Shown here piece after piece: positions 35,769 through 43,818 of a DNA stretch of 43,898 nt. Every line of letters starts with the position of its first letter. Positions within the stretch are counted from its first letter, which is position 1. The notes beneath the pieces are model-generated. The model saw nothing but the letters and a program-made list of their open reading frames with translations, did not search any database and was not told the origin of the DNA. The position numbers and the translations under genes are program-made. This stretch comes from Phycisphaerales bacterium UBA6054 (lineage in GTDB: Bacteria; Planctomycetota; Phycisphaerae; Phycisphaerales; UBA1924): assembly GCA_002429045.1 (NCBI GenBank), contig DIYM01000117.1:1-43898 (forward strand), written 5' to 3'.

Positions 35769-35810
35769 AACAACGCCGCCCGCGTCGTGCACGACGCGGG
35801 CGGCGTTGTT
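35769..35810. terminator. 42-base perfect palindrome between gcvP and tRNA-Thr
   Basis: Every base from 35769 to 35810 is complementary to its mirror position (21 + 21). As RNA on either strand it gives a 19-bp stem with a TGCA loop. It lies 42 bases after the gcvP stop and 5 bases after the 3' end of the tRNA gene on the other strand, so it can terminate both converging transcripts. T-tracts are short (TGTTT on the plus strand). Confidence 0.7.
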
Positions 35811-35815
35811 TCAGG

Positions 35816-35888
35816 AGCCACCTACTGGACTTGAACCAGCGACCTGAGCTTTACGAAAGCTCCGCTCTACCAACTGAGCTAAGGTGGC
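35816..35888 (-). tRNA. tRNA-Thr(CGT)
   Basis: A 73-base cloverleaf folds fully: acceptor GCCACCT with AGGTGGC, D arm GCTC..GAGC with AGTTGGTA loop, anticodon stem GAGCT/AGCTC with loop TTCGTAA (anticodon CGT, reads ACG), variable AGGTC, T arm CTGG-TTCAAGT-CCAG and discriminator T. CCA is not encoded. It converges on gcvP. Confidence 0.97.
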
Positions 35889-35981
35889 CAATCCCGCCGG
35901 GTGGACCGCACAGGCGGGCCCGGGGGGGTCCAGGAAGTATCCCACCCGGGCGGGCGGATGTCCAGCGGCGGGATGCCCGCT

Positions 35982-37640
35982 TCAGGGGCAGCCGGCGTTG
36001 AACGCCGCGATGTACGCGCTGATATCGAAGAAGTTGATCGTGCCGAAGGGCTCGGCGAGATCGGCCGCGGGGTCACCCGCGTTGAACAGCCCGATGTAGG
36101 CGCTGATGTCGAAGAAGTTCAGCGTGCCGAACGGCGCCGCCAGGTCGGCCACGCAGGCATTGCCGGTGATGGTGAACGACAGATCGGAGTCGTCGAACGA
36201 TTCGTTGCCGTCGGCGTCACGGATCACCAGGCGGAGGCGGGCGTCGGTTGTGCCGATGTCGGGCGCGTTCCATTCGAACGAGCCCGCCGAGGCGTCGAAC
36301 CCGGCGCTGATCGTGGTCGGGAAGGTCGAACCGCCGTCGGTGGAGAGCAGCAGATCGGCGGTGGTGACGCCGTCGGGCGAGTCGAAGAGCCATGCGGTCT
36401 GGACCAGATCGCCCGGGCCGATGACCGGGGCGTCGTTCTGGCTGGTCATGTAGACACCCGGCGCATCCCCGTTGGCCGGGGCGGGCACGTGCTTGACGAT
36501 GCAGTGCATCACGCCCGCGGATGTGACGAGCGCCTGGCAGTTGATCTGCGTGATGGTCTTGTCCGGGTACGCGGCCTGCCACACGGCGAGCGCATCGTCG
36601 TTGAACTGCGACGCGGTGGTGTTCGTGTAGAACGGCACGAGCACCAGGTCGTTGCAAATGACCGCGTTGGTGTACGTGTAATGCGTGCCGCCCGATCGGA
36701 CCGCGGGGACGCGGAACACCTCGAAACCGCGCGCGGCGAAGTCGGCGGCGGCGTTGTTCGACGTGATGGCCCAGGACGCGGTGGGCTCGTTGACCCAGTC
36801 GGAGATCATGACCTTGTCGTCGTCGAGCACGATCATCCACATGTCGATGTGCTGTGTGCTGTCGACGAACGCCGGATAAGGATCGTAGAGCGTGGTGTCG
36901 AGGTTCTGGTAGTCCTTCCAGAGTTGGACGATCTCAGGCTGGGTCAGCCCGGGGTTTTCGTTGTTGATCAGGCGGGTGGCGTGCCCGATGCCGGCGGGGC
37001 TGCCGGTCTCGAGGTGGTAGTTCCCGCCGCCGTGGACGAGCGGGATCAGGAAGTAGGGCTCGTTGCGTTGGTTGGCCCAGTACGAGGGCAGCGAGTTGTC
37101 ATTGGGGCGCGGTCGGTTGTAGGTGTGGTCGACCATGGCGCGGACGCCGCCTGTGCCATCGGGTTGGGATCCGAGGAAGATGTAGCGTGGGCCGTAGTCG
37201 CGGGCCCAGATCGTGTCGGTGCGCTTGATCTCGAACTGGACGCGGGACATGTCGGCGCCGAACTGGGCGACCCGGTTCGAGGCGCTGGTGAGTTCGGCCG
37301 CGGAGTCGACGAAGATGAAGGCCTTGGCGTCGCCTGTGGTGGTGATCTCGCGGGTCATCTGGGCCAGGATGGTCCTCCAGGAGTCGGGGCCCTCCCAGGC
37401 CATGATGATGCCCTCGGCCGGCTCGTACTCGCCCGGGGTGCGGACCAGGGCGGGCGGCGCGGACCGCGACGGGGTCGCCCGGATCGGGTTCAGCGCGACG
37501 AACGCCTCTTCGCTCGGCGTCATCGAGCGGGGGATCGCGGCGCCCTCCGGGAAGTCGAGTGGCTGGGCGAGCGCGAGGGGGGCGGTCGCGAGCAGGGCAG
37601 CGATCGGGGCGGCTGCCCGGGGCGTCTGGTATCGGGTCAT
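35982..37640 (-). CDS. Secreted agmatine/peptidyl-arginine deiminase-family protein with GC-type dockerin tail
   Basis: A 552-residue exported enzyme of the PAD_porph guanidine deiminase family, hydrolysing a guanidinium group to ureido plus ammonia. After a signal peptide (APIAALLATAPLALAQ) the deiminase fold carries WARDYGP (145-151), HGGGNYH (203-209), HIDMW (264-268, H and D), Asn in YTNAV and nucleophile C380 in GVMHC, matching Porphyromonas PAD residues. Next is a beta-sandwich (about 400-495). The end holds two copies of a 26-28-residue unit with FFDISAYI and FNAG, a Phycisphaerales surface tail. A good promoter lies upstream (37710-37738). Substrate (agmatine, free or peptidyl arginine) is not decidable from sequence. 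Confidence 0.88.
   Translation of the reverse strand: MTRYQTPRAAAPIAALLATAPLALAQPLDFPEGAAIPRSMTPSEEAFVALNPIRATPSRSAPPALVRTPGEYEPAEGIIMAWEGPDSWRTILAQMTREITTTGDAKAFIFVDSAAELTSASNRVAQFGADMSRVQFEIKRTDTIWARDYGPRYIFLGSQPDGTGGVRAMVDHTYNRPRPNDNSLPSYWANQRNEPYFLIPLVHGGGNYHLETGSPAGIGHATRLINNENPGLTQPEIVQLWKDYQNLDTTLYDPYPAFVDSTQHIDMWMIVLDDDKVMISDWVNEPTASWAITSNNAAADFAARGFEVFRVPAVRSGGTHYTYTNAVICNDLVLVPFYTNTTASQFNDDALAVWQAAYPDKTITQINCQALVTSAGVMHCIVKHVPAPANGDAPGVYMTSQNDAPVIGPGDLVQTAWLFDSPDGVTTADLLLSTDGGSTFPTTISAGFDASAGSFEWNAPDIGTTDARLRLVIRDADGNESFDDSDLSFTITGNACVADLAAPFGTLNFFDISAYIGLFNAGDPAADLAEPFGTINFFDISAYIAAFNAGCP
35985..36146 (-). repeat. Two tandem GC-type dockerin-like units
   Basis: Coding repeats 36146-36063 and 36062-35985. 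Both encode DLAxPFGTxNFFDISAYIxxFNAG; the DNA differs mainly at third codon positions, so the duplication is under protein-level selection. Such units resemble half-dockerins and probably tether or sort the enzyme at the cell surface. Confidence 0.8.
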
Positions 37641-37709
37641 GTCGGATCTCTCGTGCCGGAATCGGCGTCTGGCAACCGATCCGCAAGAGGGGGCGGGGCG
37701 GTTGCCGGG

Positions 37710-37738
37710 ATTATCGCCGCAAATCGGGCCGATGTCAC
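37710..37738 (-). promoter_or_regulatory. Sigma-70 promoter of the deiminase gene
   Basis: GTGACA (37738-37733), exactly 17 bases, GATAAT (37715-37710) on the minus strand: five of six matches in both boxes. Transcription would begin near 37703, giving a leader of about 63 bases before the ATG at 37640. It is the best classical promoter in the window. Confidence 0.6.
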
Positions 37739-37789
37739 CCTTCCGCCGGGCAGACCGCTCTCCGAGGCCGGGCGTGACCGGCGTGGGCG

Positions 37790-39436
37790 TCAGTTCTCGG
37801 TCTCAGCCGGTTCCTGGGCTTCAACGCCCGCGTCGATCAGCCAGCGTTCCAGGTCCGGGCCGGTGACGGTCAGGACCGCAACGGTGTTGCCGTCCGCGTC
37901 GGTCACGGTCACGGTGCCGCCCTGGACCGGGGCCTCGTCGTCCCACAGGTCCCGGTCGTCGATGTCCGCGTCAGCGGGCAAGGAAGACTCGGCGGCGGCG
38001 ATGCGCCGGTCGACACGAACCAACTCGCGCAGCAGGCGGTCCCGCTGGGCGCGGGCGGACGTGACGGCGTCCGCGGCGAGGTCCGCGGGGTTGTTCTCCG
38101 GGATGCCGACTGGCTCGAGTTGGCCGGTGTCCGCCGCGTGCCGGATGACGCGGAGCCCCGCCTCGAGCTGCGGGTCATCGAGGCGTGAGACGAGTTCGTC
38201 GGCGTCGGTCGTGGGGGCGTCGCCTTTGGCGGAGATGATCTCCTGTTGACGGCGCGCCGCCAGCATCGCGGACGTCTGCTCGTTGGTCAGCGGCAGGTAG
38301 TATCCGGGGGTCGGGTCGACGCCCCACACCGCGGAATCGTCGTCGCGTTGGATGACCCGTCCGGACGCCAGCGCGTACCGCTGCTCGGTGATCTTCAGCA
38401 CGCCGCCCTCGCCGCCCGGGAGCGATCGCACGGTCTGCACGAGGCCCTTCCCGAACGTGCGCGTCCCGAGCACCGCGGCACGGTTGTTCTCGGAGAGCGC
38501 GCCGGCGAGGATCTCCGAGGCGCTGGCCGACTGCCCGTTGACGAGCACCACCATCGGGAACGGGGGGAGCGTGCCCTCGGAGCCCGCCCGCTCGACCCGC
38601 CGGCTCGTGGACCGCCCTTCGGTCGAGACCACCACGCCCTCGTCGAGGAAGAGATCGGCGATCTCGACGGCCTGGCTCAGCACGCCTCCCGGGTTGAACC
38701 GGAGGTCGAGGATCAGCCCGCCCAAGGGCCCCCCGTTGGACCGCCGGGCGGTCTCGATCGCCTGAGCGAGTTCCGCGGCGCAGTCCGGGGTGAACTGGGC
38801 GAGCCTGACATAGGCGATGCCCCTGGGCTGATCGAGCAGGTAGCGCCAGCCGCCCTCACCTCCCTCGGCGCGGGCGAACCCCTTGACGGGGTTCACGTGG
38901 ATCGGCGAGCGGACGATGGCGATGTCGAGCGTGTCCCCGCCCGCTCGTTCCACGGTGATCACGACCTCGGTCCCGGGCTCGCCCAGGAGCTGATCGATGC
39001 ACTCGTCGGTTGACAGCCCCTCGGTCGACATCCCGTCGATCGCGACCACGCGGTCGTCTGCCATCACGCCCGCCCGCCAGGCGGGGGAGTCGTCGAGGGG
39101 CGTGAGGATGGTGAACCACCCGTCGCGCATCCCGACTTCGGCCCCGATGCCCACGTACTCGCCCGTGAGGTCTTTGGTGAAATCGTCGGTGTCCTGGGGC
39201 GGCACGTAGACGGTGTAGGGGTCGTTGAGTGTCTCGAGCATCCCGCGGATCGCCCCGGCCTGGAGTTCCTCGTCGTCGATGTCCTCGACGTAGAAACGCC
39301 CGAGCATCGAACGGATGTCGATGATCGGATCGAAGAACGCGTAGTCGTCTTCCGAGCCGCTCGTGGCGACGGCGATGGTCGAGCCCACGACGGCGACCGC
39401 GAGCGTGCTGAGCAGGAGGGGCGTGGTCCACTTCAT
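37790..39436 (-). CDS. S41 C-terminal processing peptidase (CtpA/Prc-like)
   Basis: A 548-residue periplasmic serine protease. Signal anchor at residues 6-25, an N-terminal helical part, a PDZ domain (about 95-180; GIGAEVGMRDGWFTILTPLDDSPAWRAG), then the S41 core: GIAYVRLAQF, LILDLRFNPGG, and the Ser-Lys dyad S305 in NGQSASASE and K330 in GTRTFGKG. The 25-residue spacing between them equals that of the plant D1 protease. A C-terminal extension of about 170 residues contains a coiled-coil and a beta-rich end (GGTVTVTDADGNTVAVLTVTG), likely a second recognition module. The gene is followed by the deiminase gene 149 bases on. Substrate unknown. Confidence 0.93.
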   Translation of the reverse strand: MKWTTPLLLSTLAVAVVGSTIAVATSGSEDDYAFFDPIIDIRSMLGRFYVEDIDDEELQAGAIRGMLETLNDPYTVYVPPQDTDDFTKDLTGEYVGIGAEVGMRDGWFTILTPLDDSPAWRAGVMADDRVVAIDGMSTEGLSTDECIDQLLGEPGTEVVITVERAGGDTLDIAIVRSPIHVNPVKGFARAEGGEGGWRYLLDQPRGIAYVRLAQFTPDCAAELAQAIETARRSNGGPLGGLILDLRFNPGGVLSQAVEIADLFLDEGVVVSTEGRSTSRRVERAGSEGTLPPFPMVVLVNGQSASASEILAGALSENNRAAVLGTRTFGKGLVQTVRSLPGGEGGVLKITEQRYALASGRVIQRDDDSAVWGVDPTPGYYLPLTNEQTSAMLAARRQQEIISAKGDAPTTDADELVSRLDDPQLEAGLRVIRHAADTGQLEPVGIPENNPADLAADAVTSARAQRDRLLRELVRVDRRIAAAESSLPADADIDDRDLWDDEAPVQGGTVTVTDADGNTVAVLTVTGPDLERWLIDAGVEAQEPAETEN

Positions 39437-39476
39437 TCCGGGCGGCTCCGTGTGGTGTCGTGGGGTCGTCGGGCGG

Positions 39477-40004
39477 TCATGGGCGTTCGGGCCGGGTCTC
39501 GGCGATGTAGATCAGCACGGGGCGGGTGTCGTCGTAGAGAGCGAGCGACTCCTCGGTCGCACGGTACGAGTTGACCGATCCGAGCAGGTGGAGCAGGCGC
39601 GCCTCCTGCTGCATGACACCCTCGGGCTCGGCGCAGAACTTCTTGGTGACGCGGAGCGGTCCGATGCCGATGCCGTCGACCCCGCGGCGGACGAAACCGC
39701 CCGTGAAGCTGTTGCACCCCCCCGAGCCGGCCAGCCAAGTCTGGTCGGCTTTGAACGAGAGCCGGGCGGGCTGCCCGATCGGTTCCTCGCCCTCGATCGC
39801 CGCGAGCACCCATTCGGTGCCGGCGATCCAGGTCCAGTCGAGTTCGGCCTGACGGACCGCGGCCGCGAAAGGCGCCGCGTCGATCGCGGGCTGGGGCGGC
39901 GGCTTGGGCTGGGCGCAGCCGGGCGTGATCATCGCAGCGCACAGACCGAGCAGACCGAGCAGACCGAGCAGGGCGGCGCGGGAGGCGGGGGGGTGATGAC
40001 GCAT
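39477..40004 (-). CDS. META/HslJ-domain lipoprotein
   Basis: A 175-residue lipoprotein. The signal contains a Leu/Gly-repeat hydrophobic core (LLGLLGLLGL) and the lipobox TPGC. The mature part is a META domain as in HslJ: WTWIAGTEWVLAAIEG, RLSFKADQTWLAGSGGCNSFTGGF and the C-terminal PLRVTKKFCAEPEGVMQQEARLLHLL block. HslJ is linked to heat and novobiocin resistance in E. coli, exact role unclear. ATG 40004 is backed by GAGGAG seven bases upstream. It lies between the sulfotransferase pair and the S41 protease, all in the same direction, with gaps of 25 and 40 bases, so cotranscription is plausible. Confidence 0.82.
   Translation of the reverse strand: MRHHPPASRAALLGLLGLLGLCAAMITPGCAQPKPPPQPAIDAAPFAAAVRQAELDWTWIAGTEWVLAAIEGEEPIGQPARLSFKADQTWLAGSGGCNSFTGGFVRRGVDGIGIGPLRVTKKFCAEPEGVMQQEARLLHLLGSVNSYRATEESLALYDDTRPVLIYIAETRPERP
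39942..39971. repeat. 9-base tandem repeat in the lipoprotein signal sequence
   Basis: CAGACCGAG is repeated three times with a partial fourth copy. On the coding strand it gives Leu-Leu-Gly units in the signal peptide core. Its copy number could change by slippage and would alter signal length in steps of three residues without shifting the frame. Confidence 0.8.
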
Positions 40005-40029
40005 CGTGTCGCTCCTCTTCGGTTCGGGA

Positions 40030-41484
40030 TCACACATCGGCGAGCAGATCGAGCATCGGCCCGATGTGCTTTTCGTAGTTCTTCCACCGCTGGTTGCTGG
40101 AACGGTAGATCGGGCTGCGGACCTGCGCGACGCTCGCGGTGTGGACGTTCGATTTGGTTTTGTGCGGCTCCAGGCAGGCCTTGTCGAACCGGAGCCCGAG
40201 GTGCTCGATCATGGCCCGGATGTTCGGCTCCGGATCGGCGGTGAGTTGCTCATAGCTCGATTCGTGCATCGGGACCCCCAGGGTCTCTCTCCAGTGCTCC
40301 ATCAGGCGGAGGTAGCCGAGGTATTGCTCGGCGACGGTTTCGATATCGCGGTCGTACTTCATCCACGGGCCGAACGCCTGGAAGAAGATCGAGAGGCAGG
40401 TATCCCGGGCGTCGCGTTTGCAGTGGATGATGCGGCTGCCGGGGAGGATCTTGGTCGTGAGCCCGGCGTACATGTAGTTCTCGGGCATCTTGTCCACGAC
40501 GCGTACGATCGACGTGTCGGGCACCGCGGCGTCGATCATGCCCCGGTACTCGGCACCCAACTCGTCGGCCTGGCGTTGATCGAGTGTCTGGATGTCGTGG
40601 CGTGACCCGAGCGTGTTGAGCTTGATGCTCTCGCCGATCCCCGCGACCTTCGGGTGGGCCGCGAGGATCATCTCGGTGAGCGTCGTGCCGGACCGCGGCA
40701 TGCCGACAACGAACGTCGCGCGGGACCCGTCGTGCGACGCGGTCGGCATCCGCGCGAAGCTCTCCTTGCTGTACCACTCGAACAGCGGGGTGAAATCCGA
40801 GGCGGGGTGCTTGCCCCGCATGTTGTTGGCCGTCGTGAAGTACTCGAACGCGCGGTCGTACTCTCCGAGCTTGTCGTGGAGATGCCCGAGCACGTAGAAG
40901 GCCTCCTGGCGCCGGTTCTTATCGATACCGACCTGGTCGACCAGGGGCAGGACGGCGTCGACGCCCTCCCGGTACGCCTTCGTGTGCAGGGAGAGTTGGG
41001 CGAGGCTGACGGCCAGGGCGGGGTCGTCCTTCGTCGCCCGCGCGGCGCGGACCAGCTCCAGGGCCTCATCGACGCGATTGCCGGACTGGAGCAGGGTCGC
41101 CTTGATCCTGACCGCCCGCGGATAAGCCGGCGCGAACGACAGGACGCGATCGAGCGCGATGTGCGCGTCCCTGGTGCGCCCGAGCACCTTGCACTGGGTC
41201 GCGATGTCGCACAGCAGTTCCGGGTTGTTCGGCGAGAGCTGGTCGGCGAACCGCAGCAGGCGGATGCCCTCCGGCTCGCTCCCCTTGCGGTCGAAGACCG
41301 TGTTCTGGGAGAGCGCGTTGCCGAGCAGGCGGAGCACGATCACGTCGCGCGGCTGCTGCTTGAGCAGATCGCGGAGCAGCGGGATCGCCGCGTCCCGCTC
41401 TCCGGCGTTGATCAGGTCCGAGGCACGCTGGCGGGCTTGGGCGAAGACCGGTGTCAGCCGCGGGTTGGTTCCGGGCACCGGCAT
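40030..41484 (-). CDS. TPR-sulfotransferase fusion protein (copy 1)
   Basis: A 484-residue protein. The first 230 residues are TPR repeats (RDAAIPLLRDLLKQQP, PEGIRLLRFADQLSPNNPEL, GEYDRAFEYFTTANN). Then comes a sulfotransferase domain: 5'-phosphosulfate loop VVGMPRSGTTLTEMILAAHP, and the 3'-phosphate motif IIHCKRDARDTCLSIFF, with YEQLTADPEPNIRAMIEHLGL and the final block TASVAQVRSPIYRSSNQRWKNYEKH. It would transfer sulfate from PAPS to a carbohydrate or peptide. It overlaps the previous gene by one base (TGATG). The upstream open frame beyond 41484 is out. It is a paralogue of the next gene; the target may be the surface glycans. Confidence 0.92.
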   Translation of the reverse strand: MPVPGTNPRLTPVFAQARQRASDLINAGERDAAIPLLRDLLKQQPRDVIVLRLLGNALSQNTVFDRKGSEPEGIRLLRFADQLSPNNPELLCDIATQCKVLGRTRDAHIALDRVLSFAPAYPRAVRIKATLLQSGNRVDEALELVRAARATKDDPALAVSLAQLSLHTKAYREGVDAVLPLVDQVGIDKNRRQEAFYVLGHLHDKLGEYDRAFEYFTTANNMRGKHPASDFTPLFEWYSKESFARMPTASHDGSRATFVVGMPRSGTTLTEMILAAHPKVAGIGESIKLNTLGSRHDIQTLDQRQADELGAEYRGMIDAAVPDTSIVRVVDKMPENYMYAGLTTKILPGSRIIHCKRDARDTCLSIFFQAFGPWMKYDRDIETVAEQYLGYLRLMEHWRETLGVPMHESSYEQLTADPEPNIRAMIEHLGLRFDKACLEPHKTKSNVHTASVAQVRSPIYRSSNQRWKNYEKHIGPMLDLLADV

Positions 41485-42920
41485 CAGGCGTGGCTCCGCG
41501 CGTGTTCCGCGTACGGCCCGAGGGTGTCGATCAGCCGCCCGAGGTGCTTCTCGTACCGGCGCCACCGCTGCGTGCTCGCCGAGTAGATCGGGCGGCGGAC
41601 CTGATCGGTGCTGGCCGTCCGCACCGTCCCCGCGTCCTCGTGGAACCGCAGGCAGGCGTCGTCCCACTCCAGGCCCGCGTGGTCGATCAGAGCCCGCGAG
41701 CGGGTCTCCTGATCCGCGATCAGGTCTTCGTAGACGCTCGTGAGGATCGGCAGCCCGATGGTCTCTTTCCAGTGATCCATGATGCGTCGGTGCGCGACGT
41801 AGTGCTTGCCCAACGCGATCAGGTCCCGCGAGACGGGCACATTGGCGCCGAAGTTCTGGAAGAACGCCGACAGGCAGCAGTCCAGCGGGTCGCGGAGGCA
41901 GTGGACGAAGCTGGCGTTGGGGAACATCTTGGCCGCCAGGCCGGCCGTGGTCTCCCCGTACATGTGCTTGTCGACGGTGCGCGCGGTCGGGGCGCCCCCA
42001 CGCTCGTCGAGCAACGCCAGGTACTCGTCCGCGTACGAGGCGAGGATCTCACGGGTCAGATTCGAGGCGAGGGTCCGCCGGGCGAGATCGGGCATGAGCG
42101 GCAGTTCTCCCACGCCGGTCGCGTCGGGGTGGGAGGCGATGATCTGCTCGGTCAGCGTGGTGCCCGACCGGGGCACGCCGATGATGAACACGGGCCGTCG
42201 AGAGTCGTTGCCCGATCGCGGGAGGGCGTCGAAACACCCGCGGCTCCAGTTCCCGATGACGCTCTCGGCGTGCATCGGAGGGCCGGCCGGCATGATGGCG
42301 TTGGCGCGGCGGTACGCATCGAACGCGTCGTCGTACTCCCCGAGCGCGTCGAGCGAAGAGCCGTGCTCGAAGTACGCCCCGGCCCGGAAACGCTCGGTGA
42401 TGCCATCGGTCGCGAGCACGCGGTCCGCGGCGTCGATCGACTCGGGATACGCGCCGAGCGCCCGGCACACCCTCGAGTGGATCAGCAGGGACAGCGGGTG
42501 CGCGTCCGGCTCGGACACGGCCCGGGACGACACCTCCCGGGCCTCTTCGGGCATCCCCGCCTCGATCAACGCCTTGCATTTCGCGTGCACCGCCGAGCCG
42601 TGCGTCGGATCGACACGAAGGGCGCGGTCCAGCGCCTCGTGCATGGGCTCGGGCCTCTCCTGCTTGAGCTGCGTGAGGGAGAGCCCGACCCAGTTGTCCG
42701 GGTTGTTGGGCTCGCGCTTGCAGGCTTTGCGTGCGAGCAGTTCGGCCGATTCGAGCTCGTTGATCTGTGCCAACGCCAGCGAGGCGCTCCGCATGAGCGA
42801 TGCGTTGTCGCGATCGCCTTTGAGCGCCATCTGGAAGTACCGGGCCGCGGAGGCCCAGTCTTCGCGCTTGGAACTCTCCGCCGCGAGGCGGACACACTGG
42901 GCGTGATCGGGTCGACGCAT
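41484..42920 (-). CDS. TPR-sulfotransferase fusion protein (copy 2)
   Basis: A 478-residue paralogue of the adjoining protein with the same order. TPR repeats (residues 1-220: WASAARYFQMALKGDRDN, PMHEALDRALRVDPTHG, GEYDDAFDAYRRANAI) precede the sulfotransferase: FIIGVPRSGTTLTEQIIASHP, FVHCLRDPLDCCLSAFFQNFG, and TASTDQVRRPIYSASTQRWRRYEKH. The PAPS-binding residues are kept in both copies, so both should be active; substrates may differ. No ribosome site precedes ATG 42920, but TACGAT stands six bases upstream inside an inverted repeat, giving a leaderless candidate. It is the first gene of a cluster running left through at least 39477. Confidence 0.92.
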   Translation of the reverse strand: MRRPDHAQCVRLAAESSKREDWASAARYFQMALKGDRDNASLMRSASLALAQINELESAELLARKACKREPNNPDNWVGLSLTQLKQERPEPMHEALDRALRVDPTHGSAVHAKCKALIEAGMPEEAREVSSRAVSEPDAHPLSLLIHSRVCRALGAYPESIDAADRVLATDGITERFRAGAYFEHGSSLDALGEYDDAFDAYRRANAIMPAGPPMHAESVIGNWSRGCFDALPRSGNDSRRPVFIIGVPRSGTTLTEQIIASHPDATGVGELPLMPDLARRTLASNLTREILASYADEYLALLDERGGAPTARTVDKHMYGETTAGLAAKMFPNASFVHCLRDPLDCCLSAFFQNFGANVPVSRDLIALGKHYVAHRRIMDHWKETIGLPILTSVYEDLIADQETRSRALIDHAGLEWDDACLRFHEDAGTVRTASTDQVRRPIYSASTQRWRRYEKHLGRLIDTLGPYAEHARSHA

Positions 42921-42940
42921 GGGGGCATCGTAGAGCCCCC
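42921..42940 (-). promoter_or_regulatory. Leaderless -10 inside an inverted repeat, sulfotransferase operon
   Basis: On the minus strand TACGAT (42932-42927) lies six bases before the ATG at 42920. It is flanked by GGGGGC (42940-42935) and GCCCCC (42926-42921), a perfect 6-bp inverted repeat with an 8-base centre containing the -10. The repeat may be a protein site or a cruciform. Confidence 0.4.
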
Positions 42941-42972
42941 GGCGGTCGGGCTTCAGGGATCCCGGGTCGCGG

Positions 42973-43818
42973 TCAGGGCCTGCGGCGGGTGTCGGGCAGG
43001 ATACGGACCTCGCTGCGCCCGTCCACGCGCCGGGGCTGCTGGAGCCGGCTGGGCCAGAAGTCGTACCCGTTGATCTGGCGGTGGATGTAGTCGGGCGCGG
43101 TCACCACCATGGAGTTGCCGAACGTCGTCAGCGAGGCCCCGTTGCCGCCCAGGGCGGTCCACTCGTCCGGCTCAATGTTGGCCTGGATGAGATCGACGAG
43201 GCGCTGGAAGCGTTCTTCGTCGTCCAGGGTGTTGTCGTCGTTCTGGTTGCCGCCCTGGAAGGGGCTCTGCCCGCCCCCGCCCTGGGAGGATTGGAGCGCG
43301 CTCTGCAGGTCGAACTGCGGCGCGTTGTCGAACGTCGGGACGATGAACAGCAGCTCGGAGATGTCGTACAGCTCGACGATCTGCTGCCGGTTGAGCTCGG
43401 ACTTGGGCCCGAACTCGATGGTCCCCGACTCGGTGAACTGCCACGTGTAGCCGCTCGCGGGGCTCTCTTTGGACTCGGTCCGCTTCAGGACGCGCTCGAG
43501 CACGAGCAGCGCGGGGATGTTGTTGGCGCGGATGGTGATGGTGGTCTCGGGGTCGATGCCGTCGATCCTGGAATCGTCGAGGTAGATGGGCTCGAGCTCG
43601 GCCCCGGTGACCTCGGCGAGGAAGCGGAAGATGTCCTCGACCGGCTGGTCAGTGACATCCAGCGAGACACGCTGCGATAACGCCCGCAGGTTCGCGACCT
43701 TGTCTTTGCGGGCCCAATCGTCGTCCATCGAGGCGGCGGACGCGGCGGACAATGCCGGTTCGGGCAGCGCGGCGAACCCGCACGCGGCGATCAGAGTCAG
43801 GGTGGTCAGGCGGGTCAT
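42973..43818 (-). CDS. Exported STN/secretin-N-domain protein
   Basis: A 281-residue protein with a signal peptide (LTLIAACGFAALPEPALSAASA). Residues 45-110 resemble a secretin/TonB short N-terminal (STN) domain: RVSLDVTDQPVEDIFRFLAEVTG, TITIRANNIPALLVLERVLKR. Next are a region with ELYDISELLFIVPTFDN, a low-complexity QSSQGGGGQSPFQGGNQND linker, and a second beta-alpha unit (LVDLIQANIEPDEW, SMVVTAPDYIHRQINGYDF) similar to secretin N1 repeats. The secretin pore domain is missing, so it is not GspD or PilQ; similar proteins are numerous in planctomycetes with unknown role. AAGGAG eight bases before ATG 43818 fixes the start. Nothing is seen in 43819-43898. Confidence 0.75.
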   Translation of the reverse strand: MTRLTTLTLIAACGFAALPEPALSAASAASMDDDWARKDKVANLRALSQRVSLDVTDQPVEDIFRFLAEVTGAELEPIYLDDSRIDGIDPETTITIRANNIPALLVLERVLKRTESKESPASGYTWQFTESGTIEFGPKSELNRQQIVELYDISELLFIVPTFDNAPQFDLQSALQSSQGGGGQSPFQGGNQNDDNTLDDEERFQRLVDLIQANIEPDEWTALGGNGASLTTFGNSMVVTAPDYIHRQINGYDFWPSRLQQPRRVDGRSEVRILPDTRRRP

